In this document: positions 25,935 to 33,868 of the stretch, piece after piece
How positions within the stretch are numbered: the stretch's first letter is position 1
How the letters are laid out: each line of letters opens with the position of its first letter
NCBI GenBank assembly: GCA_963800065.1
Contig: CAWCZO010000008.1
Span: 558,001 to 622,000, forward strand
Source: CAWJFJ01 sp963800065
GTDB taxonomy: Bacteria; Actinomycetota; Acidimicrobiia; Acidimicrobiales; UBA8190
Direction: 5' to 3'
Length of the DNA stretch: 64,000 nt
The notes under the pieces: generated by a model
Seen by the model: the letters and a program-made list of their open reading frames with translations, nothing else
The model's database searches: none
Told to the model about the DNA's origin: nothing
Position numbers and translations under genes: made by a program

Positions 25935-26684
25935 ATGTCCGTGCTCGAAGCCCTGGCCATCGTGGGCGTGGGCCTGGTGGCGGGGACCATCAACACGATC
26001 GTGGGATCGGGGTCCCTGATCACCTTCCCCACCCTGCTGGCCTTCGGGTTCACCCCCATCGTGGCCAACGTGAGCAACACCGTGGGGCTGGTGCCGGGGT
26101 CGCTGAGCGGCGTCGTCGCCTACCGCCGCGAGCTCGAGGACCAACGGCCCCGGTTGCTCGTCCTGGGCTCGGCGTCGGTCACCGGCGGGATCACCGGAGC
26201 GGTCCTCCTCCTGGCCCTGCCCGGCAGCGTCTTCCGCCACGTCGTCCCCGTGCTGATCCTCGTCGCCTGCATCCTGGTGGCCGTACAACCTCGCCTGGCC
26301 CGACGATTGTCGGGCCGCCATGAACCCCCGACGTACGGCGGGGCCCCGCTCTTTCTCGGCGTCTTCGCCACCGGCGTCTACGGCGGTTACTTCGGCGCCG
26401 CCCAGGGCGTGATCCTGATGTCGCTGCTCGGCATCTTCCTCGACGACCACCTCCAGCGCCTCAACGCCGCCAAGAACGTCCTGGCCCTTCTCACCAACGC
26501 CGTGTCGGCCGTCATCTTCATCTCGGTGACCCACATCGCCTGGGAGGCGGCCGCTCTGGTGGCGGCGGGATCGGTGGTCGGAGGTCAGGTCGGCGGCGCC
26601 CTCGGCCGCCGGATCCCCGCCGCCCTCCTGCGGGTGGTGATCATCGTCGTGGGGGTGACGGCGGCCACCGTCCTCCTGGCCTAG
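25935..26684 (+). CDS. TauE/SafE family anion exporter
   Basis: A 249-residue membrane protein with about eight segments and the TSUP-family layout: two related halves beginning GLVAGTINTIVGSGSLITFPTLL and GVYGGYFGAAQGVILMSLLG. Family members export sulfite, sulfoacetate or other organosulfur or C2 anions. No sulfur-metabolism genes lie beside it, so the substrate is open. The start is ATG 25935, and the F420-type oxidoreductase gene begins 22 bp after the stop. Confidence 0.9.
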   Translation: MSVLEALAIVGVGLVAGTINTIVGSGSLITFPTLLAFGFTPIVANVSNTVGLVPGSLSGVVAYRRELEDQRPRLLVLGSASVTGGITGAVLLLALPGSVFRHVVPVLILVACILVAVQPRLARRLSGRHEPPTYGGAPLFLGVFATGVYGGYFGAAQGVILMSLLGIFLDDHLQRLNAAKNVLALLTNAVSAVIFISVTHIAWEAAALVAAGSVVGGQVGGALGRRIPAALLRVVIIVVGVTAATVLLA

Positions 26685-26706
26685 ACGCCGTCGATACGCT
26701 CGTCGC

Positions 26707-27597
26707 GTGCAGCTCGGCATCGTCACCCCGATCGTGAACCTCAATCCGCGTTTCGAGGCACCGGCGTGGGAGCGCGACGGCACCATCGCCGACGTCGTGG
26801 CCGTGGCCGTGGAAGCGGAGCGGCTCGGCTACGGCTGGATCTCGTGTCCCGAGCACATCGCCATCCCCGAGGAGGTGGCCTCCGTCCGCGGTGGTCGGTA
26901 CTGGGATCCTCTCGTCACCCTCAGCTACGTGGCCGCCTCGACCACCACGATCGGGCTCCTCTCCCACGTGGTCGTCCTCGGCTATCACCACCCTCTGGAG
27001 ATCGTCAAGCGCTACGGCACCCTCGACGTGGCCAGTGGCGGACGGGTCGTCCTGGGCGTGGGGGTGGGATCGCTCCAGGCCGAGTTCGATCTCCTGGGGG
27101 TCGAATTCGAGGGTCGGGGGGACCGGGCCGACGACGCCCTGCGCGCCATCCGTGCCTCCTTCGGTCGCCGCAGTCCCCGCTACGCCGGTACCCACTACCG
27201 ATTCTCGGGTGTCTTCGTCGAGCCGAGCGGGATCGACCGTCCCCTGGCCATCTGGGTGGGAGGGCGGACGCGGCGATCGCTACGCCGGGCCCTCGAGCTG
27301 GGCGACGGCTGGATCCCCTTCGGGCTTTCCCACGCCCGGTTGCAGGCCATGCTGGCGGCCACGCCGGCGGTGGGGGAGAGGACGGGCGGCACCGGGCGCT
27401 TCGACGTCATCCTGGCCCCCGAACCGGCGCTCGATCCGTCGGGGGATCCCGCCGGGGCCGCCGCCGCCGTGACGTCCTACGCCGAGCTCGGTGCCACCGG
27501 TCTGAGCCTCCGTTTTCGCCACCGCTCGCGTGAGCACTACATGGAACAGCTCGCCGCCATGGCCCAGGTGACCGCCGAGCTCTCCGGCCCCCGCTGA
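26707..27597 (+). CDS. LLM class F420-dependent oxidoreductase
   Basis: A 296-residue luciferase-like TIM-barrel oxidoreductase. Landmarks include LGYGWISCPEHIAIP, TLSYVAASTTTIGLLSHVVVLGYHHPLEIVKRYGTLD and GGRVVLGVGVGSLQAEFDLLG, which fit the actinobacterial TIGR03619-type F420 subgroup. It would transfer hydride between F420 and an unknown substrate. The start is GTG 26707. It is followed 11 bp later by the DUF4031 gene and then, with an ATGA overlap, the RraA-like gene, so the three form a likely operon. Confidence 0.88.
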   Translation: MQLGIVTPIVNLNPRFEAPAWERDGTIADVVAVAVEAERLGYGWISCPEHIAIPEEVASVRGGRYWDPLVTLSYVAASTTTIGLLSHVVVLGYHHPLEIVKRYGTLDVASGGRVVLGVGVGSLQAEFDLLGVEFEGRGDRADDALRAIRASFGRRSPRYAGTHYRFSGVFVEPSGIDRPLAIWVGGRTRRSLRRALELGDGWIPFGLSHARLQAMLAATPAVGERTGGTGRFDVILAPEPALDPSGDPAGAAAAVTSYAELGATGLSLRFRHRSREHYMEQLAAMAQVTAELSGPR

Positions 27598-27608
27598 CGG
27601 AGGACACG

Positions 27609-27923
27609 ATGACCGTCTACGTCGACGACTGGCGGCAGCCGGCCACGGTGGGACCGGTCACGGCGCGCTGGTCCCACCTGACCGCCGACACCGTCGAGGA
27701 GCTCCACCGCTTCGCCGCCGATCTGGGACTGCGCCGGACGTGGTTCCAGGCCCACCCCCACGACCCCCTGCGCCACCACTACGACGTCACCGACCGCCTG
27801 AGGGTGGCGGCCATCTCCCGGGGGGCGGTGGCGGTGACCTGGCGCCAGGCCGCTCGGGCCCGTCGCCAGCGTCGTCGCCAGGAGGAGTCCGGTCCCGGCG
27901 GCGCTCTACGCTCGCGCCCATGA
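27609..27923 (+). CDS. DUF4031 domain protein
   Basis: A 104-residue basic protein. The opening MTVYVDDWRQPATVGPVTARWSHLTAD and the later LGLRRTWFQAHPHDPLRHHYDVT are characteristic of DUF4031, a family of small actinobacterial proteins with no assigned function. ACGGAGGACACG precedes the ATG. The stop overlaps the next start (ATGA). The last 25 residues are Arg-rich and probably flexible. Confidence 0.8.
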   Translation: MTVYVDDWRQPATVGPVTARWSHLTADTVEELHRFAADLGLRRTWFQAHPHDPLRHHYDVTDRLRVAAISRGAVAVTWRQAARARRQRRRQEESGPGGALRSRP

Positions 27924-28567
27924 CCACCACCGACGACGCCTCCTCCCCGCGCCACGCCGCCGCCGCCCTGCTCGTCCTGGGGGCCGCCACATTGGGTGAG
28001 AGCGGTGGCCGCCCCATGCGACCCCGCATCCGGGCCGTCTGGAAGGGGGCGAGGATCAGTGCCCCCGCCTATCCGGTGCGCTGCACGCCCGGGGACAACC
28101 TGGCCATCCACGTGGCCGTGGCCACGGCGCCGCCGGGCCACGCGCTGGTCGTCGACGTGGGTGACGAGGAGGAGTTCGGCTACTGGGGCGAGGTCCTCAC
28201 CACGGGCGCCCAGGCCCGCGGGGTGGCCGGGCTCATCATCGACGGCGGGGTCCGTGACACGGCCGCCCTCGAGGCGCGGGGGTTCGCCGTGTTCTCCACC
28301 ACGGTGGCCCTGCGCGGCGCGGCCAAGCAGGCGAAGGGGTCCGTGGGGGCTCCGGCCACCGTGGGCGACGTCGAGGTCTGCTTCGGCGACTGGGTGGTGG
28401 GCGATGCCGACGGCGTGACGGTGATCCCCGGCGCCGCCCTGGACGACGTCCTGGCCGCCGGGCGGGCCCGGGAACAGAAGGAGGAGGGACTGTTCGCCGC
28501 CCTCACCGAGGGAGCCACCACCGTGGACCTCCTCCACCTCGACCCCTCACCGGTGGACGTCAGCTGA
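27920..28567 (+). CDS. RraA-like / HMG aldolase family protein
   Basis: A 215-residue protein of the RraA/4-hydroxy-4-methyl-2-oxoglutarate aldolase family. It has the metal- and ligand-binding pattern GVAGLIIDGGVRDTAALEARGFAVFSTTVALRGAAK, in which GGVRD is the key motif, and the loop VCFGDWVVGDADGVTVIP. Members are either pyruvate-type class II aldolases or the E. coli RNase E inhibitor; actinobacterial ones are usually annotated as the aldolase or dimethylmenaquinone-methyltransferase-like. The ATG overlaps the DUF4031 stop. Its end overlaps the convergent dehydrogenase gene by 8 bp. Confidence 0.83.
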   Translation: MTTTDDASSPRHAAAALLVLGAATLGESGGRPMRPRIRAVWKGARISAPAYPVRCTPGDNLAIHVAVATAPPGHALVVDVGDEEEFGYWGEVLTTGAQARGVAGLIIDGGVRDTAALEARGFAVFSTTVALRGAAKQAKGSVGAPATVGDVEVCFGDWVVGDADGVTVIPGAALDDVLAAGRAREQKEEGLFAALTEGATTVDLLHLDPSPVDVS

Positions 28568-29507
28568 CGAGGTTCGTCGGCCGCGATCCGTCCAGCACGG
28601 CGCAGACGCCGTCGCACGCCATCTGGGCCATCCTGGCCCGCGTGGCCTGGGTGGCACTGCCGATGTGGGGCAGCAGCACCGTCCGGGGGGCGTCGAGCAG
28701 GCGCGGATGGACCCGGGGCTCGCCTTCGTAGACGTCGAGCCCGGCGGCGAAGATGGTCCCGGCGTGCAGGGCGTCGGCCAACGCTTCCTCGTCGACCACC
28801 GGTCCCCGTGCCGTGTTCACCAGGACCGCCCCGCGGCGCATGAGCCCGAGCTCGCGCCCACCCACCAGGTGGCGGGTCGAGTCGTTCAGGGGGACGTGGA
28901 GGCTCACGATGTCGGCCTCGGCCAGCAGGGCGTCGAGCGAGGCGGTGTACCCGGGTACCGAGGTGTCACGGCGCGTGTGGTGCAGGACCCGCATCCCGAA
29001 GCCGGCGGCACGCCGGGCCACGGCGGCGCCGATGCGGCCGTAGCCGACGAGGCCGAGGACGGCACCGTGGACGTCGCGCCCCAGGTACTGGTTTATCCCC
29101 CATCCCCCCCAGGTCCCCGCCCGCAGATCGCGTTCGGCGTCCCACACCAACCGCGACGCGGCCAGGATGAGAAGGAAGGCGAGGTCGGCCGTGGTCTCGT
29201 CGAGCACGCCCGGCGTGTTGCAGACGTCGACCCCGAGGCGACGGGCGGCGGCCACGTCGATGTTGTCGTAGCCGACGGCCACGTTGGCCACCACCTTCAG
29301 GCGACCGGCGGCCCCGGCGGTGAGGACGGCCTCGTCGACCCGGTCGGTGAGCAGGCACACGGTGGCGTCGACGTCGGCCACGGCGGCGACGAGCTCGTCA
29401 TGGGAGAACGGGGTGTCGTCGGCCCGTTGCACGATCTCGTGGCCGCGCGCCACCAGAGGATCGAGACCACCGTCGGGCAGGATGCGGGTGACGAGGACGC
29501 GGGCCAC
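28560..29507 (-). CDS. D-2-hydroxyacid dehydrogenase (glyoxylate/hydroxypyruvate reductase-like)
   Basis: A 315-residue NAD(P)-dependent dehydrogenase of the D-isomer family. The nucleotide-binding motif is GLVGYGRIGAAVARRAAGFGM. Catalytic residues are placed as expected: Arg in VNTARGPVVDEEAL, Glu in DVYEGEP and His in LLPHIGSAT. NVAVGYDNIDVAAA and NTPGVLDETTADLAFLL are typical of glyoxylate reductases. GTG 29507 is preferred to the longer start at 29549, which would overlap the cupin gene. Glyoxylate reduction would fit the ureidoglycolate-lyase-like gene nearby. Confidence 0.9.
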   Translation of the reverse strand: MARVLVTRILPDGGLDPLVARGHEIVQRADDTPFSHDELVAAVADVDATVCLLTDRVDEAVLTAGAAGRLKVVANVAVGYDNIDVAAARRLGVDVCNTPGVLDETTADLAFLLILAASRLVWDAERDLRAGTWGGWGINQYLGRDVHGAVLGLVGYGRIGAAVARRAAGFGMRVLHHTRRDTSVPGYTASLDALLAEADIVSLHVPLNDSTRHLVGGRELGLMRRGAVLVNTARGPVVDEEALADALHAGTIFAAGLDVYEGEPRVHPRLLDAPRTVLLPHIGSATQATRARMAQMACDGVCAVLDGSRPTNLVS

Positions 29508-29517
29508 GTACCTGCCA

Positions 29518-29901
29518 TCAGTGGGTCGTGTAGTCGATCGGCCCCGCATCCTTCACACCCACGGCGAAGCAGAAACAGTGGATGGGGGCGTGGTCGCCCA
29601 CCGGGCGCAGGCTGTGGACCTTATCGGGCGGGATGTGGACGAGATCGCCCTGGGCCACGGGTCGCTCCTCGTCCTCGATGGTCATGATGCCCCGGCCGGT
29701 CATCACGTAATAGAACTCGTGGGTGGGGTGCGAGTGGGGGAACACCTGCCCGCCCCCGGGCACCTCGAATTCGTTCACCAGCTCGAGATAGCCGCCGTCA
29801 GTGATCTCCTTCATCTCCCGGGCGTTCACGAGCCACCACACGGGCACGGTGCCGTTGTGCTCGACGACCGGTTCGGTGTCCTCGATACTACGGACGTCCA
29901 T
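29518..29901 (-). CDS. cupin domain protein
   Basis: A 127-residue single-domain cupin. The metal-binding motif 1 is seen in FPHSHPTHEFYYVMTGRGIMTIEDEE (two His, Glu) and motif 2 in GDLVHIPPDKVHSLR. AGGAGG precedes ATG 29901, which fixes the start. Ten bases separate it from the dehydrogenase gene downstream, so they are probably co-transcribed. Its enzymatic or binding function cannot be assigned; small cupins in catabolic operons often act as isomerases or sensors. Confidence 0.85.
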   Translation of the reverse strand: MDVRSIEDTEPVVEHNGTVPVWWLVNAREMKEITDGGYLELVNEFEVPGGGQVFPHSHPTHEFYYVMTGRGIMTIEDEERPVAQGDLVHIPPDKVHSLRPVGDHAPIHCFCFAVGVKDAGPIDYTTH

Positions 29902-29981
29902 GACGTTGCCTCCTGGCCCGGGACGTGTCAGCCTCCCTAGACTGACGGCGACGTCAGCGTAGATCAAGGGAGATCGGGGCC

Positions 29982-30488
29982 GTGACCGACATCGCCAGGA
30001 GCATCGAAGCGCAACCGCTCACGGCCGGAGCGTGGGCCCCTTTCGGTTGGCTCCCCGTGACCGACACCGATCCCGACGACGGCGACCACCGCCTGACCTA
30101 CGAGTGGAACGACGTCCACCTGAACATCATCTCCCACGCGCCGCAGGAGATCGTCCGGACGTCGCAGGGGCTCCTCTGCGACGTCCTCTACCGTCACGAC
30201 ACCCACACCCAGGCCCTCCTCGTTCTGGACGTCGCCTCGGTGATCGCCGTGGCCCCGGCCGATGTCACCTTCGATGCGCCGGCCGACCTCGACACCGTCC
30301 GCGTCTTTCTCCTTCAGCCCCTCGATCGGTTCGTCCTGCACCGGGGGACCTGGCACTGGGGGCCGTTCCCCCTCGGCGACCGCCCGGTCACCTTGTACAA
30401 CGTCCAGGGCCTGCGCTACGCCGAGGACAACGCCAAGGTCGATCTGGCCCAACGCGCCCTGGCCGTCGAGGTGCTGGTGGCGCCGTAG
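29982..30488 (+). CDS. ureidoglycolate lyase-like protein
   Basis: A 168-residue protein resembling AllA-type ureidoglycolate lyases, which split ureidoglycolate into glyoxylate and urea late in purine breakdown. Signals are the N-terminal AGAWAPFGWLPVTD, the cupin-like strand QALLVLDVASVIAVAP and the late RGTWHWGPFPLGD, in which the histidines would bind metal. It is divergent from the cupin-dehydrogenase pair, with GATCAAGGGAG before the GTG start. Other allantoin genes are not in the window, so the pathway role is inferred. Confidence 0.7.
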   Translation: MTDIARSIEAQPLTAGAWAPFGWLPVTDTDPDDGDHRLTYEWNDVHLNIISHAPQEIVRTSQGLLCDVLYRHDTHTQALLVLDVASVIAVAPADVTFDAPADLDTVRVFLLQPLDRFVLHRGTWHWGPFPLGDRPVTLYNVQGLRYAEDNAKVDLAQRALAVEVLVAP

Positions 30489-30511
30489 GGGGAGCTCCGG
30501 CCCGGTCGGGG

Positions 30512-31156
30512 ATGAGCGTCAGCGGGGCCCGGTGCGGGCATGATCAGGGGGTGCCGGGAGACGATCCGGGATCCAGGTCCGACCACGCCGACGACGGCGA
30601 CGATCTCATCGGGCGCCTGCTGGTGGCCTCACCGCGCCTGGGTGATCCGAACTTCGAGCGCTCCGTGGTCCTCCTGCTCGACCACGGCCCCGACGGAGCC
30701 CTCGGGGTGGTGCTCAACCGGCCCACCGGGCTCCCGGTCGACGAGATCCTCGACGTCTGGCGCGACCAGGCCCTGGCCGCCCCTCCCGGAGTGGTCTTCC
30801 GTGGCGGCCCCGTCTCACCCGATGCCGTCATCGGATTGGCCCGGACCGAGGTGGCCGACGCCGACGACTCGCAGTGGCGTCTCGTCCTCGACGGTGTGGG
30901 GACCGTCGACCTCGCCGTGGCCCCCGAGGAGCAGCCGGTGCCCGTGGCCGGTGTCCGCATGTTCGCCGGCTACTCCGGATGGTCACCCGACCAGCTCGAG
31001 GACGAGCTGGCCGAGGGCGCCTGGATCGTTCTCGACGCCGTCGTCGCCGATGTCTTCACCTCGGAGGCCGAGGCGCTGTGGCACGACGTCCTCCAGCGCC
31101 AGGGGGGGAAGCTGGCGCTCCTCGCCGCCTACCCCCCGCATCCGTCGGTCAACTGA
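30512..31156 (+). CDS. YqgE/AlgH family protein (UPF0301)
   Basis: A protein of 214 residues from ATG 30512, or 201 from GTG 30551. The core LIGRLLVASPRLGDPNFERSVVLLLDHGPDGALGVVLNRPTGL and the later FRGGPVSPDAVIGL and GYSGWSPDQLEDELAEGAWIV are the hallmarks of UPF0301. The family is widespread, and a role in transcription control (AlgH in Pseudomonas) has been proposed, but its molecular function is not settled. The start choice is uncertain because neither candidate has a well-spaced ribosome binding site. Confidence 0.88.
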   Translation: MSVSGARCGHDQGVPGDDPGSRSDHADDGDDLIGRLLVASPRLGDPNFERSVVLLLDHGPDGALGVVLNRPTGLPVDEILDVWRDQALAAPPGVVFRGGPVSPDAVIGLARTEVADADDSQWRLVLDGVGTVDLAVAPEEQPVPVAGVRMFAGYSGWSPDQLEDELAEGAWIVLDAVVADVFTSEAEALWHDVLQRQGGKLALLAAYPPHPSVN

Positions 31157-31194
31157 GGTTCCCCGGAGTTCCGCACCGGCGCGCTGGAGGTCCG

Positions 31195-32166
31195 TCAGCC
31201 GTTCGGCATCCCCACGGCGCGCAGCGAGCCCTCGGTTCGGGTGGTCGCCGACTCCAGGGCGACGTGGACGCCGTCGGGAAGGCGGCCCGGGTCGGCCAGC
31301 AGGGTGCGCAGGGCGTGGATCACGGCCCGCGCCCCGATCGACGGCATGCCCCGTGTGCGCTGGGCCAGGACCACGTGACGCGGCGGGAGGTCGTCGACGC
31401 CGATCGACCGGAACCGCGGCCGCAGGTGTGGGGGGACGGCGGTGGCGGGGAGGACGGCCGGCCCGTAACCCTCGAAGGTCAGCGAGGCCAGCAGGCGGAC
31501 CCCGTCGAGTTCGGCCCGGGGTCGCAGATGGACACCGGCCGGCCTGACGGCGGCGTCGATCTCGGCCCGGAAGGCCGTTCCCGGGGCGGGCAGGAGCAGC
31601 TCGAACCGGCCGAGGTCGGACAGGCCGATGCGGGTGATCCCCACGAGGGGGTCGTTGTCGATGGGGACCACCAGGACGAGATCCTCGTCGAAGAGTGACT
31701 CGAAGGTCAGGTCACGCCCCGGCACCGGGAGCGTGAGGACGGCCATGTCGAAGCGTCCGGCGGCCAGCTGGGGCTCGAGGCTCGAGGTGATCCCCTCGGC
31801 CACCACCAGGCGGAGATCGGGGTGCTTCACCGAGAGGTCGGCCAGGAGCACCGGCGTGATCCAGCGGGCCATGGTGCCGATCATGCCGATCCGGACCGTC
31901 CCGCCCACCTCTTCCCGTAAGGCCCCCAAGTCGGCGGTGACCGCTTCGATCTCACCCACGATCCGGTAGGCGCGCGCCGCCACGACCTCGCCTTCGGCCG
32001 TGAGCCGACCGGCGGTGCGGTCCACCAGGGTGGTCCCCAGCTCCTTCTCGAGCCGGGCCACATGGGCCGAGACGTTGGACTGGACGGTTCCCAGGGCATC
32101 GGCGGCACCGGAGAACGAGCCGTGCTCGGAGACCGCCAACAGAGCCCTCAGGTGCCTGATTTCCAT
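31195..32166 (-). CDS. LysR family transcriptional regulator
   Basis: A 323-residue regulator from ATG 32166 (an upstream in-frame start at 32184 adds six residues). The first 60 residues form the LysR winged helix (MEIRHLRALLAVSEHGSFSG, AALGTVQSNVSAHVARLEKELG). The remainder is the two-lobed effector-binding domain, with GTVRIGMIGTMARWITPVLL and the LVLVVPIDNDPLVG segment. Divergent to it is the HAD-PlsC gene, with a ~210-bp AT-richer gap where a LysR T-N11-A site would be expected. The inducer is unknown. Confidence 0.9.
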   Translation of the reverse strand: MEIRHLRALLAVSEHGSFSGAADALGTVQSNVSAHVARLEKELGTTLVDRTAGRLTAEGEVVAARAYRIVGEIEAVTADLGALREEVGGTVRIGMIGTMARWITPVLLADLSVKHPDLRLVVAEGITSSLEPQLAAGRFDMAVLTLPVPGRDLTFESLFDEDLVLVVPIDNDPLVGITRIGLSDLGRFELLLPAPGTAFRAEIDAAVRPAGVHLRPRAELDGVRLLASLTFEGYGPAVLPATAVPPHLRPRFRSIGVDDLPPRHVVLAQRTRGMPSIGARAVIHALRTLLADPGRLPDGVHVALESATTRTEGSLRAVGMPNG

Positions 32167-32380
32167 CTTGAATAGAGATACCATAAATCTGTATTAGCTG
32201 TTTGACTGATTGTTGGGGAAAGCGCAGAATGTCGTTGGACCCCAGGGCTGGACACCCCCCCCGCCATCCCTGTCGAGTCGGTGCGAAGGGATCGGATCTT
32301 CCCCCGTCCGGTCCCTTCGCCGCGTCCGGGGCCCGTCTTTCAGGCTTTCGTCCGTGGTCCCGGCGGTAACGTCTCGGTCC

Positions 32381-33868
32381 ATGGTGACCGCTCGCCGCAC
32401 GGGGATGCCACGGACACCGACCGCCACCGCCGGCCGTCGGGACGCCCCCGGACCGGCCGGAGGCGTCACCGGCGCCGCCGGGTCCGGGGAGGCCGTCTTC
32501 GTCGACCTCGACCGGACCCTTCTGAAGGGGCCCAGCGGGCTGGTCCTCGGTGCCGCCATGCGGGCCGAGGGTCTCCTCGACGGCCGCCCCTCGCTGCCCG
32601 GAGAGAGTCTTCTCTACCGGCTCTACGACCTCCAGGGCGAGAGCCTGGCCTTCATGGCCATGGTGCGGGCCGCCCCTCGCTTCACGAGCGGCTGGGACGT
32701 CGACGCCGTGCGGCGCGCCGGTGAGCGCGCCGCCTCCGAGCTGGCCGAGCTGGTCCAGCCCTATGCCCCGGCCGTCCTGGCCGGGCACCGGGCCGCCGGT
32801 CGCCTCCTGGTCCTGGCCACCACGTCGCCCGTCGACCTGGTGGCCCCGTTCGCCGAGCTGGCCGGCTTCGACGACGTCATCGGCACCCGGTACGCCCGCC
32901 GCGACGGTCGGTACACGGGCGGGATCGACGGCGACTTCGCCTGGGCCACCGGCAAGCTGGCCGCCGTCCGGCGCTGGGCGACAGCGTCCGGCGTCGATCT
33001 GACCAAGAGCCACGCCTACTCGGACAGCGTCTTCGACGTCCCCCTGTTGCGCACCGTGGGTCATCCCCACGCCGTGAACCCCGACCGCCGTTTGCGCCTT
33101 CTGGCCACCGTGCAGCGCTGGCCCATCGAGCACTGGGACCGCCCGCCCGGGGTCCCCAAGATGGTGGGGATCGAGCCGTACCACCTCCTGCGTCCCTTCG
33201 TCCGCCCCGAGGCGTTCCCCTACGCCCGTTTCGACATCGCCGGCCTCGAGAACATCCCGGCACGCGGGCCCGCCCTTCTCGCTTCCAATCACCGCAGTTA
33301 CTTCGACGTCGTCGCCCTGGCCATCGTGGCCGCCCGTCTGGGACGTCCCGTCCGCTTCCTGGCCAAGCGCGAACTCTTCGACGCCCCCGTGGTGGGACAG
33401 CTGGCGCGGGCGCTGGGCGGGATCCCTGTCGATCGCGGCAGCGGGTCGGACCAGCCGCTGCGCGATGCCCAGCGGGCCCTCGAGGCGGGCGAGCTGGTGG
33501 TGATCCTGCCCCAGGGCACCATCCCCCGGGGCGAGGCCTTCTTCGACCCCGTCCTGCGGGCCAAAACGGGGACGGCCCGCCTGGCCGCCATGACGGGCGT
33601 CCCGGTCGTTCCCATCGGCCTGTGGGGGACCGAGCGCGTCTGGCCCCGGTCGGCCCGGGTGCCCACCATGACCACGTTCACCGACCCACCGCTCGTCCGG
33701 CTGCGGGTGGGTCCCCCGGTGCGGCTCGGACTCGAGGACGCCGTGGCCGACAGCGCCGCCGTGATGGCCGCCGTCGTCGCCCTCCTCCCGGACGAGGCGG
33801 CCGTGAGGGTCCGTCCCTCGGCCGAGGAGATGGCCAGGACCTTCCCGCCCGGGCACCGTCCTACGTGA
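32381..33868 (+). CDS. HAD-IB phosphatase fused to 1-acylglycerol-3-phosphate acyltransferase
   Basis: A 495-residue two-domain protein. Residues 38-270 form a HAD-IB phosphatase: motif I FVDLDRTLLKG (Asp42, Asp44), motif III near K in TKSHAYSD and acidic YSDSVFDVP. Residues 285-490 form a PlsC acyltransferase: NHRSYFD (303-309, HX4D) and a VVILPQGTIPRGE motif. This fusion matches the mycobacterial plsC type (Rv2483c) that makes phosphatidic acid and may remove the phosphate to give diacylglycerol. The start is ATG 32381. Its stop overlaps the GTG of the MurT-GatD gene. Confidence 0.87.
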   Translation: MVTARRTGMPRTPTATAGRRDAPGPAGGVTGAAGSGEAVFVDLDRTLLKGPSGLVLGAAMRAEGLLDGRPSLPGESLLYRLYDLQGESLAFMAMVRAAPRFTSGWDVDAVRRAGERAASELAELVQPYAPAVLAGHRAAGRLLVLATTSPVDLVAPFAELAGFDDVIGTRYARRDGRYTGGIDGDFAWATGKLAAVRRWATASGVDLTKSHAYSDSVFDVPLLRTVGHPHAVNPDRRLRLLATVQRWPIEHWDRPPGVPKMVGIEPYHLLRPFVRPEAFPYARFDIAGLENIPARGPALLASNHRSYFDVVALAIVAARLGRPVRFLAKRELFDAPVVGQLARALGGIPVDRGSGSDQPLRDAQRALEAGELVVILPQGTIPRGEAFFDPVLRAKTGTARLAAMTGVPVVPIGLWGTERVWPRSARVPTMTTFTDPPLVRLRVGPPVRLGLEDAVADSAAVMAAVVALLPDEAAVRVRPSAEEMARTFPPGHRPT

